From positions 1 through 17,830 of the forward strand of contig JAUWBP010000006.1 of NCBI GenBank assembly GCA_030601665.1: a stretch of 17,830 nt of DNA, read 5' to 3'. The notes under the pieces are model-generated. The model worked only from the letters and a program-made list of their open reading frames with translations, did no database searches and was not told the DNA's origin. Both the position numbers and the translations under genes were made by a program. Shown here in pieces: positions 1-6,784 of the stretch. Origin of the DNA: Hadesarchaea archaeon. GTDB lineage: Archaea > Hadarchaeota > Hadarchaeia > Hadarchaeales > Hadarchaeaceae. Numbering within the stretch: the stretch's first letter is position 1; every line of letters begins with the position of its first letter.

Positions 1-39
1 TCTTCCCTTATCGAACGTAACAAATCGCAGCTCAGCGCG

Positions 40-933
40 TTATCGAGTAGTCACCTCACAGCCATCTTCGGTGACGATTACCGTATGCTCAGCCTGCGCA
101 ACCTTCCCCTCTGCTCGCTCAGCCAGTACGTGGTAGGGCCAGAGAGATCCCACGCCGACCAATTCTCGTAGGGTCAGCTCCAGCCTCAACTTTGACATCT
201 TCTTGGCAAGCCATCGCTCGGCGAACGGCAAGCCATCGTAGGCCCGCTTGACATCCCGCAGGAGCTCTCGAGCCATGCGCAGGCGAACCGGGCGGTCGTA
301 CAGGTACCTTAAAATGTAGACCTTCTGTTGATCCTCGACGTATCCAGCGCCGTCGGTCACGAAGGGCTCGAGCGCCACCACATCTCCGACGCTCAGCTTC
401 TCCCCCGTCTCCCCCTTCACGTTCGGCACCGTCAGACCCGCGTGAAGGTTCCATCGCGCTAGGCTGTGGCCCGTGAGGTTGTAGATGGGCTTGAAGCCAG
501 CCGCAGTTGCAGTTTCCTCGACGATCCTACCTAACTCACCCACATCGATTCCCGGCTTGATCGCAGCGATCTCGGCCTCAAGCGCTCGCTCCGCCGTTTG
601 GACTAGCTCCTGCTTTTCACCCGTCGCAATCGTGAACGCTGTGTCACCGATGTAGCCGTCCACGTGGGCACCTACATCGACCTTGACCATGTCGCCCTCT
701 TTTATTGTCGTGTCGTCATCGGCGGGCGGGCTGTAGTGGGCGGAGATTTCGTTGACCGAGATGTTGCAGGGAAAAGCAGGTTTGGCCCCCCTTTGAGTGA
801 TGAACTCCTCAACCATCTCAGCTACCTCGAGCAGAGTGACGCCCGGCTTTACGAGGGGGCGCGCCTGCTCGCGCACCTCGGCCACAAGCTTGCCAGCCTT
901 CCTATACGCCTCTAGTTCATCTTCAGTCAGCAC
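40..933 (-). CDS. map: Methionine aminopeptidase, type II
   Basis: This cytosolic dinuclear metalloprotease removes the initiator methionine from nascent proteins. The 297-residue product has the family's usual archaeal length (about 295). All five expected metal ligands are visible in order: D86 and D97 (in DVGAHVDGYIGD), H156 (in TGHSL), E189 (in ALEPF) and E282 (in AEHT). H66 (in HYSPP) matches the conserved substrate-side histidine. The type II insertion between the last two ligand motifs is present, including the winged-helix-like stretch around residues 205-275. The start is GTG at 931-933, preceded at a 5-base gap by GAGGTG (rc 939-944), which fixes it against other candidates. It diverges from tfx across a 55-base gap holding back-to-back TATA boxes. 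Nothing follows it in this window except the edge, so operon partners are unknown. Identification is secure. Confidence 0.96.
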   Translation of the reverse strand: MLTEDELEAYRKAGKLVAEVREQARPLVKPGVTLLEVAEMVEEFITQRGAKPAFPCNISVNEISAHYSPPADDDTTIKEGDMVKVDVGAHVDGYIGDTAFTIATGEKQELVQTAERALEAEIAAIKPGIDVGELGRIVEETATAAGFKPIYNLTGHSLARWNLHAGLTVPNVKGETGEKLSVGDVVALEPFVTDGAGYVEDQQKVYILRYLYDRPVRLRMARELLRDVKRAYDGLPFAERWLAKKMSKLRLELTLRELVGVGSLWPYHVLAERAEGKVAQAEHTVIVTEDGCEVTTR

Positions 934-951
934 CCAAACACCTCAAGCAAA

Positions 952-981
952 GGTTGTTTAATCCTGCGTCCAAATTAAACC
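952..981. promoter_or_regulatory. Divergent map/tfx promoter: two TATA boxes as arms of a palindrome
   Basis: GTTTAAT (956-962) and ATTAAAC (974-980) form a perfect 7-base inverted repeat with an 11-base spacer. Read on the plus strand, the left arm's TTTAAT lies about 26 bases before 986, so tfx (ATG at 989) would be nearly leaderless. Read on the minus strand, the right arm's TTTAAT predicts a start near 950, giving map a leader of about 17 bases that contains its GAGGTG ribosome binding site. The two pre-initiation complexes would overlap, so transcription in one direction should compete with the other. Confidence 0.55.
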
Positions 982-988
982 TGATGCT

Positions 989-1396
989 ATGCCCAAGAAT
1001 ACCTTCCTGACCGAGGCGCAGGCGCTGGTGCTCGGGCTCAGGGCCAAAGGGCTGACACAAGCTAAGATAGCGCGCAAGCTGCGAACCTCGCGCGCGAACG
1101 TTTGCATCCTTGAACGCCGTGCACGGGAGAACATCGCCCGAGCCGAACGGACGCTCAAACTGGCCGCAAAGCTCCGTGCCCCGGTTGTTCTTGAGGTCAA
1201 GCAGGGCGACGATATTTTGGAAGTGCCCAAGAGGTTGTTTAAGGCGGCAGATGCTACGAAGATCCAGGTTAAACTCAGTACACCAGATATCATAACCAAG
1301 ATCCGAGAAGGGGCTGGAGATAAACTGCACGGTCGGTCGGCGACTCAAAGTTTTGACGTGGTCTTAACATCAAAAGGCGAAGTACTCATCGCATGA
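989..1396 (+). CDS. tfx: Tfx-family DNA-binding protein
   Basis: The 135-residue protein has an N-terminal helix-turn-helix (about residues 6-45: LTEAQALVLGLRAKGLTQ, then IARKLRTSRANVCILERRA) followed by a basic helix and an alpha/beta C-terminal domain. This is the layout of the archaeal Tfx family. The founding member from Methanothermobacter binds near the molybdenum formylmethanofuran dehydrogenase (fmdECB) promoter; the target here is unknown. The ATG at 989 has no ribosome binding site, and the TATA-like TTTAAT about 29 bases upstream fits a leaderless mRNA. The gene ends inside the 3' end of polB on the other strand (11-base convergent overlap). It may also act on the palindromic promoter it shares with map, which is only an inference. 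Confidence 0.85.
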   Translation: MPKNTFLTEAQALVLGLRAKGLTQAKIARKLRTSRANVCILERRARENIARAERTLKLAAKLRAPVVLEVKQGDDILEVPKRLFKAADATKIQVKLSTPDIITKIREGAGDKLHGRSATQSFDVVLTSKGEVLIA

Positions 1397-3836
1397 ACTT
1401 CTCTAAACCCATCTGTTTCTCTCGCGCGTACCGAAGGTCCTCTTGTTTATATCCCAAGACTTCCATGATCCGCATCACCGCCGGCAGGACTTGATGCTCG
1501 ACATAGTAGTCGGGATCGTACTCCCTGCCCTTGAAATCCTCGACGGGAACGGCACGCTCGCTTATGCTCCCCGGGCCCTTGGCCTCGATGTAGGCGATCA
1601 GCATCCCCGGCTCCACTTCCCGCCCCATCTCGCGGAGCCTCTTCGCCGCGACCACGTGGGGGCCTATCGAGCGGTAGCTCTCGATGGGCATCTTGAGTTG
1701 GGTGTATATCACGAGGTCGTCCAGGTTGACACGACCCTCGAGCATGTCGCGGGTGGTTTTGCGTATGAGCTCGGCTGCCTTCTTCGGCGAGCCATCACGT
1801 AAAATCGCCTCAAGCACCGCCTCTTGAGTTTTCTTAGCGAGCGCGGCCCAATCGCGGCGTACAAACTCCAAGCCCTTGACCACCATCCTGCCTTCCTCGT
1901 CGATCATCGCGTAGCGCTTCTTCGTTACAAAAATGCCGCGGGGGTAAAAGCCCTCGAACTCGAGCTCCATGATGCCTGGTAAGCTCTCGTTCACTTTCTT
2001 TAGAAACTTTATCCCGTCCTCGCGCTTCTTGCCGTTAAGCTTGCAGTATAAACTATCGGTGTCGGAGTAAATCACATCAAAATCAAAGTCCCTCGCCATA
2101 TCGATGGTTTTGTGGATGTAGTGGCGGCCGAAGCTCGTAACGCTTTCAGCGCACTCCTTGAAGTACCACCGCGCCCGAGGGTAGCCGAGCATGCCGTAGA
2201 AGGCGTTCGCGACTATTTTGAGGGCCCACTGCTGCGCGTCGAGCGAGCGGTACTCTCTGGTGCCGCGCTTGTGTTGTTTCAGTTCTCGCTTCATCTTAGC
2301 CCGTGCCTCGATCAGCCGCTCAAGCGTCAAGGGGATGAAACCCCTTCGCTTGCTGCAGAACCTATAGCCGAGTTCGGGCACCGTCGTCGCCTCACTTGGC
2401 TTGCAGCACTTGCAGTTGAGTGCGGAGGGGTCGATATTGTGGGAGACGATGATGGATGGATAAAGCGAGCGGAAGTCGAACACGACCAGATTCTCATGCA
2501 AGCCCTTCGCTGGCTCCATCACGTAGGCTCCAACGTATGTCTCCTCGAGGCGCTCAGCGTACTCCTCGCCGACTGGCCGGGCAGGCACGAGCTCGCCGAC
2601 CTTGTGCGCATCTGCAATGAGCAGCCACTCCACAAGTTGCCCGGGAGTCATTCGCGTCACGTCGAACGGCGTCTGTCGAATAATTCGCGCAAGCTCAAAG
2701 AACAACGGGAGCAACTCGAGTCCTAACTCGAGTGTCGCTTGGGAGTCGGACAAACAGTACTCAAGCAGCTCTTTCGTCCGTTCACCGCCCCGCTCCCAGG
2801 CCTCGGCCATCTCGGTGAACTTGAAATCTGGCTTCTCTTTCCCCAGCATGTGCCGGTAAACGTCCTCAAGGGTGTAGTGGATTAGCCTTATCGCCCCTAT
2901 CGTGGCGAGGAAGTTCACCATTGTGTAAACGTCGATGTGCACCCGCCCCCGAATCCTGGTGGCCGTTGCGAACCGCCGCTTGCGAGCTATCACCTCCGAG
3001 CCATCCCGCCCGAGCTTGATCTTGACCCTCAGTTGTTTCGCCCGCTCCCGGATGTAGGGGAAGTCGAAGAGGTCGGTGTTGTAGCCAAGCAATACATCGA
3101 CATCCCGCTCCTCGACCAACTCGACGAACCGCTTGAGCATTTCCCGCTCGCTACCCATAATCTCGACGTAATCGAGCTTCACCCCGGGGTTCTTCCAAGT
3201 GATAACTTTTTTAAAACCTCGGTTATCGGCCAAGCTTATCATGATGATTGGGTCCTTGTCTGGGCGGGGGGTGCCAGCCGGGATGTAAACCTCGATGTCG
3301 AAGCTCATCACGTTGAGCTTTTGTTCCGGCACATCGACTGGCTTAGGTGGACCGTCAAGCAACAACGTTTTAACGCCTTTTCTCTCCTCCACCTTGCCGC
3401 TCACGCTAACACCCAACATCGGGATGAGGTCTCGGTCCACTAGGTAGCGTCTCGCCGAGGGAATATCGAACTCGTAGATATCTTTCACCCCGGGCAGCTC
3501 GCGCATCGAGTGCCTCAGTGCCGACATATCTTTTGGGTAGTGAAATGCCACTTTGAGGAGCTCGACCTTGTGGCCGAGAAAAGTCCGCTCGACGATATCT
3601 ACCGACTTCGGCTTGATCGTCCGCCCACGCTCGCTGAGTTCAAGTTTTGAGATGAGCTTCGCCACTTTTTCAGCATTACTGGTCGCAACGTAGAAGTACT
3701 GCTCGAAAGTTGGATCAATAGCTACTACGGTTTCGGTCCCGCTCTTCAGGAACAACCTTATACAAGGCTGCGCTTCTTCTTCGGCATAATCGACATCAAG
3801 CAGTAAGCCCTTCATGTACACCGTAAAAACAATCAT
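1386..3836 (-). CDS. polB: Family B DNA polymerase with 3'-5' exonuclease
   Basis: This replicative/repair DNA polymerase of 816 residues aligns along its whole length with the Pyrococcus enzyme (about 775). Exonuclease motifs: D180/E182 (SFDIEVY), N253-D258 (YNTDLFD), Y360/D364 (YCLSD). Polymerase motifs: A at D454 (DFRSLYPSII), B at K540-Y547 (KIVANAFYG), C at D592/D594 (YSDTDSLY). All catalytic residues are intact. Extra length comes mostly from about 20 residues between the N-terminal domain and exonuclease motif I (around 146-172). A cysteine group (C475, C477, C478, C494) sits where Thermococcales enzymes have a disulfide pair. Several residues of the uracil-sensing pocket differ (see findings). 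Start: ATG at 3836 lies almost exactly at the transcription start predicted from TTTTAA (rc 3861-3866), suggesting a leaderless mRNA; an in-frame ATG at residue 8 (3815) is the alternative and matches the usual N-terminus better. Confidence 0.97.
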   Translation of the reverse strand: MIVFTVYMKGLLLDVDYAEEEAQPCIRLFLKSGTETVVAIDPTFEQYFYVATSNAEKVAKLISKLELSERGRTIKPKSVDIVERTFLGHKVELLKVAFHYPKDMSALRHSMRELPGVKDIYEFDIPSARRYLVDRDLIPMLGVSVSGKVEERKGVKTLLLDGPPKPVDVPEQKLNVMSFDIEVYIPAGTPRPDKDPIIMISLADNRGFKKVITWKNPGVKLDYVEIMGSEREMLKRFVELVEERDVDVLLGYNTDLFDFPYIRERAKQLRVKIKLGRDGSEVIARKRRFATATRIRGRVHIDVYTMVNFLATIGAIRLIHYTLEDVYRHMLGKEKPDFKFTEMAEAWERGGERTKELLEYCLSDSQATLELGLELLPLFFELARIIRQTPFDVTRMTPGQLVEWLLIADAHKVGELVPARPVGEEYAERLEETYVGAYVMEPAKGLHENLVVFDFRSLYPSIIVSHNIDPSALNCKCCKPSEATTVPELGYRFCSKRRGFIPLTLERLIEARAKMKRELKQHKRGTREYRSLDAQQWALKIVANAFYGMLGYPRARWYFKECAESVTSFGRHYIHKTIDMARDFDFDVIYSDTDSLYCKLNGKKREDGIKFLKKVNESLPGIMELEFEGFYPRGIFVTKKRYAMIDEEGRMVVKGLEFVRRDWAALAKKTQEAVLEAILRDGSPKKAAELIRKTTRDMLEGRVNLDDLVIYTQLKMPIESYRSIGPHVVAAKRLREMGREVEPGMLIAYIEAKGPGSISERAVPVEDFKGREYDPDYYVEHQVLPAVMRIMEVLGYKQEDLRYAREKQMGLEKFMR

Positions 3837-3860
3837 CCGCTTTTCAGATAAAAGTTGACC

Positions 3861-3873
3861 TTAAAAGCGAAAA
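3861..3873 (-). terminator. T-rich end of the ncRNA overlapping the polB TATA box
   Basis: On the minus strand the 3' strand of the RNA's terminal helix is followed immediately by TTTTCGCTTTTAA. The two T runs resemble an archaeal intrinsic terminator. The last part, CTTTTAA, is also the best TATA candidate for polB: its centre near 3863 predicts initiation near 3837, next to the ATG at 3836. One short element may therefore end one transcript and start the next. Confidence 0.5.
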
Positions 3874-4103
3874 GGCGGGGACTTCGGCCCGGCCGATACT
3901 TACTCGACGAGCTTCGGAGTCTCGACCACTTCCGTTACTCGCCGTTTTTTCACGTGGGGGCCTTTCTCCCGCAGTCGCTACCTTGCACCCTGCTTCCGGG
4001 CGCTTATCCGCAACCGTCCGTGGTTTCTCGTCCACGTTTTTTTGCGGCTCCCCGTTGCCCGTAGGCTTCGGTTTGGTCGCCTCTGCGGGCTTCTATCCCC
4101 GCC
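3863..4103 (-). ncRNA. Candidate structured non-coding RNA, family not identified
   Basis: This GC-rich stretch between two protein genes has the layout of a stable RNA gene. A TATA box (TTTATA, rc 4127-4132) lies about 26 bases before 4103, where GGCGGGGA begins. That 8-mer pairs perfectly with UCCCCGCC at 3881-3874, closing the molecule, and a T-rich tail follows. Internal helices on the minus strand: GCCCG/CGGGC (4090-4086 with 4061-4057) extended by AGGC/GCCU; CCGCAA/UUGCGG (4047-4042 with 4013-4008) enclosing CGUGG/CCACG (4036-4032 with 4023-4019); GCGCCC/GGGUGC (4003-3998 with 3990-3985); CGAG/CUCG (3924-3921 with 3911-3908); UCGGC/GCCGA (3896-3892 with 3888-3884). Size and a closed terminal helix recall RNase P or SRP RNA. 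However, the RNase P signatures GAGGAAAGUCC and ACAGAA and the SRP helix 8 GGAA/AGCA motif are not seen. Open frames here show no protein family. Confidence 0.7.
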
Positions 4104-4125
4104 GCTCTTTGTAAGGGCTGAACTT

Positions 4126-4138
4126 CTATAAATAATTT
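4126..4138 (-). promoter_or_regulatory. TATA box of the candidate ncRNA
   Basis: On the minus strand AAATTATTTATAG stands out in an AT-rich patch between the GC-rich RNA and the DUF362 stop. Its centre near 4130 is 26-27 bases from the first G of the RNA's terminal helix at 4103, the usual archaeal TATA-to-start distance. Confidence 0.65.
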
Positions 4139-4174
4139 GTTTATCTTAACGGAAATATTTCCAATTGAGAAATA

Positions 4175-5149
4175 TCACGAAACGCATTTAGATGCGACTT
4201 CACCCGCTTTCGGTGAAATCCCTTTCCACATGAGTTGAAACTCATATTTTCGGTGGGGTTTGAATTTTTTCACTGGAATTTCATCGCCAAATAGTTTGAT
4301 CTTTTCAACTCTTGGAGCCTTCAAGTGCCGTAGGTAGCCCACATTCACGGGATCGAAGCCCATTCGGTGCGCGCAGTACACATCGCACTCCAAGGGGTCA
4401 CCCGCGACCGCGATATTCCACTCGAGCGGCTCCCCTCCGACAGGCCCGTCGCCCTGCATGCCCACAAACCCATCGATGATGCCTAGTTTAGGCGTTACAA
4501 GCTTCAACAAAGCGGCGATATTTTTGTTGACCACTTTCGCTCCGAGCACGTACCTTGCCTCCTCGACCTCTGTCGACGAATAAAGCTTGCTCAGCCGCTT
4601 ATACCTAGATAAATAAGAAGCGATTTTCCTTAGCAGCGGTACCCTCATCGCTTTTCCGAAGGGGGCCGAGTAGCCGTGGACGAGCCCTCGATCTTCGGGA
4701 TGCACGAACCCCAGCATGTTCTTGAGCGTGAGGGTGACAATCGCGTGATCGTGGGTCTTGGGCAGCGCCAGCGAAATGATATCGTAGCGCTTGGCGTAGT
4801 CCGAAACCCTGACCTTGACCTTGCGCCCATCAATGAGCTCGAAATCTACGATTCCACTCCATTCATCAGTTCGATTGAGGTTGACCAGCTCGACGCCGTG
4901 TTCCTGAGCGAGCCGGCGGTAGCCAAGCATCGAGTACAGCTCATCGGTGCCAACGCCGCTCCCCTCAGCTACACATGCAATGTCCAAACTGTCGAGCGCC
5001 GCGCGAACTGCGTCGATGTGGCTTGCAGCTAGACCACCCGCGACGAGGTTTGGCTTGAGCAAAAGCTTGCCCTTTGGCTTCGCCTTGATCCCCCGAAGGG
5101 CTTTGACAATATTTTGGTACCTACCTAAGCCGATGCTGGTGGCAATCAT
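4175..5149 (-). CDS. DUF362 family protein (no ferredoxin domain)
   Basis: The 324-residue protein carries DUF362 hallmarks: LLKPNLV near residue 30, SLALPKTHDHAIVTLTLKNM around 126-146, GFVGMQGDGPVGGEPLEW around 228-245 and DPLECDVYCAHRMGFDP shortly after. The biochemical function of DUF362 is not established. Many members are fused to a bacterial-type ferredoxin; this one is not, but a ferredoxin with sixteen cluster ligands is encoded 32 bases upstream in the same operon, which may supply that part in trans (inference). The ATG at 5147-5149 has no strong ribosome binding site. The same frame stays open upstream to the ferredoxin stop without an ATG, GTG or TTG, so this start is the only conventional one. 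Coupled translation from the ferredoxin gene is likely. Confidence 0.88.
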   Translation of the reverse strand: MIATSIGLGRYQNIVKALRGIKAKPKGKLLLKPNLVAGGLAASHIDAVRAALDSLDIACVAEGSGVGTDELYSMLGYRRLAQEHGVELVNLNRTDEWSGIVDFELIDGRKVKVRVSDYAKRYDIISLALPKTHDHAIVTLTLKNMLGFVHPEDRGLVHGYSAPFGKAMRVPLLRKIASYLSRYKRLSKLYSSTEVEEARYVLGAKVVNKNIAALLKLVTPKLGIIDGFVGMQGDGPVGGEPLEWNIAVAGDPLECDVYCAHRMGFDPVNVGYLRHLKAPRVEKIKLFGDEIPVKKFKPHRKYEFQLMWKGISPKAGEVASKCVS

Positions 5150-5181
5150 CGCCCTTACTCTCGCCGCGATTTCCTTAACTC

Positions 5182-5661
5182 TTACTTCCCCGGGACTTGA
5201 ATCCGCTCGAGCATGACCGGCCTACCCGACTCGGCCAACTCCGAGCTATTTCTGGCTGTGGAACCCTCGGACGTTTCGACCCGAAGCGCGCCCGTTGGGC
5301 ACCGCGGTATACACTGCCGGCACATGTCGCACTTTAACGCCTTTTTCCGATCTGGGTCGAGCCATATCTCCCCGAATGGACAGGCCTCAACGCACGCGCC
5401 GCACCCTGTGCACTTTTTCTCGTAAATGACCACGATCCCCGTCTTCGGATTGCGCACGATCGCATCCGTCGGGCAAACCTTCGCGCAAGGTGGATCAGCA
5501 CATTGCCTACATGCGATCGCCTTGTCAAACGCTGGCTCCTTTCGTTCGACTCGGAGGCGCGCTTTTTTGGGGTTCAACGCATGCTCACGAATGAGTGCAC
5601 AGTAGAGCTCGCATATCCTACACCCCGTGCACTTCATTTCATCACAATACAAGTAAGGCAC
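5182..5661 (-). CDS. Ferredoxin-type protein with sixteen 4Fe-4S ligand cysteines
   Basis: This electron-transfer protein of 159 residues resembles the HycB/CooF/AOR-subunit type. Cysteines fall in four groups: C11/C14/C17/C21, C51/C54/C59/C63 (CRQCADPPCAKVCP), C84/C87/C90/C94 (CTGCGACVEACP) and C111/C114/C117/C121 (CDMCRQCIPRCP). Sixteen ligands suffice for four [4Fe-4S] clusters. C6 is an additional cysteine. No signal peptide or membrane segment is seen, so it is cytosolic. The start is GTG at 5659-5661 with AGGAGGG (rc 5669-5675) seven bases upstream, a strong and start-defining site. It is the middle gene of the TIM-barrel/ferredoxin/DUF362 operon. Its redox partner is not in the window unless DUF362 fills that role. 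Confidence 0.93.
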   Translation of the reverse strand: MPYLYCDEMKCTGCRICELYCALIREHALNPKKARLRVERKEPAFDKAIACRQCADPPCAKVCPTDAIVRNPKTGIVVIYEKKCTGCGACVEACPFGEIWLDPDRKKALKCDMCRQCIPRCPTGALRVETSEGSTARNSSELAESGRPVMLERIQVPGK

Positions 5662-5702
5662 GCTTCAACCCTCCTATTGTAAACCTCACGCATGTTTTGA
5701 TC

Positions 5703-6683
5703 CTAGCCTGCGGCCTCGAAGATATCCCGAACGTACTCGCTCTCTCGCTTCAGAAGCTCCTCGCGATTCAACAGCTGCTCGATGCTCCTCAACGCCGTCT
5801 CGAGCACAACTGTCTCTACACCCTTTCGCTTCACAAGCCTAGCGTAGCGTTCGAGGTTGCCCCGTTGGAGCAGGCCCCTTCCGAGATGTATGGGGGGGTG
5901 AAATATTTTTTTACCCGGCACGTAATCGTTGAGGTGGAGTTCTTTTAGATAATCTGGCGGGATGGGCTCAAGCGCATCCTCAGGGGGATCTGGGATTTGC
6001 TTACCGAAGTCGGCTCGGGTGAACCAATGCCCTATGTCAAAGTTGAAGTATATCTCGGCGCCTTGGGCCCTAGCCTCCTTGATGATAGCTAGGCAGTCCT
6101 CGATCTCGCTGTAGATGCCATCTAAAGCCGTGTTGTTCTCAAGGTGGAGCGCGAGACCCCGGTCAGCGGCGAATCCCCCCAGCTCAATCAGGCTCCGGAG
6201 CAGGGAATCATGAATGAAGCTGTGATACCTCCCGAGCCTGTGGTAAAATGGTACGCTGCCGGGGTGCATGATCGCATATCTCGCCCCGATATCAGCCGCG
6301 AATTGAATGCAACGCTTGTGCAACTCGACCGCTACCCCCCGATCGTCCTCCTGAGGGCTGCAGACGCACCCGCCGACGTAGCTGTATTGCAGGTGGAGCG
6401 AAAGGGTAACATCATTCGCTTCGGCCGCCTCTTTGATTTCCCGTCTTCGATCACCGTCAAAATTCAAGTAGGGATTTGGCGGGTCGGCGTCAAGCTCGAC
6501 ATGGTTCATCCCCAGCTTCCGCGTGACCTCGATTTGTCGTTCGATATCCCGTTTCGCCTTAACGAACGCGAGAGCACTCATTGATTCCAAGCCGAGCTCG
6601 CCTTTCTCGAGGCTTCGCTTTTCTTTTTCACCTAGGTAGTCGAAAACGAGGCAATTTGTATAATCCCGACCGAGCCTAACCAT
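5703..6683 (-). CDS. Xylose-isomerase-like TIM barrel (sugar phosphate isomerase/epimerase family)
   Basis: The 326-residue protein belongs to the AP-endonuclease-2/xylose-isomerase-like superfamily. Candidate metal and catalytic residues lie at the ends of the expected strands: ELDAD, SLHLQY, MHPGS, HLENN, FDIGHW, ELHLND, PIHLGRG and VVLETA. The E, D, H and E of these motifs normally bind a divalent metal. The family includes epimerases, isomerases, dehydratases and endonuclease IV, and sequence inspection does not give the substrate. An unusual feature is the cysteine pair GGCVCSP around residue 105, absent from typical members; it may be structural or bind a metal. It starts at ATG 6683 and is the first gene of the operon with the ferredoxin (41 bases downstream) and DUF362. 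That context hints at a redox-linked sugar, polyol or ring-cleavage pathway (inference). Confidence 0.85.
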   Translation of the reverse strand: MVRLGRDYTNCLVFDYLGEKEKRSLEKGELGLESMSALAFVKAKRDIERQIEVTRKLGMNHVELDADPPNPYLNFDGDRRREIKEAAEANDVTLSLHLQYSYVGGCVCSPQEDDRGVAVELHKRCIQFAADIGARYAIMHPGSVPFYHRLGRYHSFIHDSLLRSLIELGGFAADRGLALHLENNTALDGIYSEIEDCLAIIKEARAQGAEIYFNFDIGHWFTRADFGKQIPDPPEDALEPIPPDYLKELHLNDYVPGKKIFHPPIHLGRGLLQRGNLERYARLVKRKGVETVVLETALRSIEQLLNREELLKRESEYVRDIFEAAG

Positions 6684-6745
6684 TCCATCCCGCTAGTACC
6701 TACAGGTGCGATTTTTTACGCTTTGCGGCGGCCCCCTTCGCGACG

Positions 6746-6784
6746 CTTATTAATCAGTCTGCCTAACCCCTTACGGTGGATAGG
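6746..6784 (+). promoter_or_regulatory. Promoter and ribosome binding site of the phosphorylase gene
   Basis: CTTATTAATC (6746-6755) is a good TATA box centred near 6750, predicting a start near 6776. GGTGG (6775-6779) precedes the GTG start at 6784 by four bases. The first bases of the leader would form the ribosome binding site. Confidence 0.5.

Noticed and set aside
2112..2726. Plus-strand frame of 204 codons inside polB
   Set aside because: It is the antisense of conserved polymerase motifs and resembles no protein family. High GC at third positions explains such long antisense frames.
3844..4064. Short open frames on both strands over the polB upstream region
   Set aside because: They show no recognisable domain, lie in GC-rich sequence with strong self-complementarity, and the promoter, helix and T-tail arrangement is better explained by an RNA gene.
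3863..4103. Calling the structured RNA RNase P RNA or SRP RNA
   Set aside because: Length and closed terminal helix fit loosely, but the near-invariant motifs GAGGAAAGUCC and ACAGAA (RNase P) and the GGAA-loop helix 8 with AGCA (SRP) could not be found.
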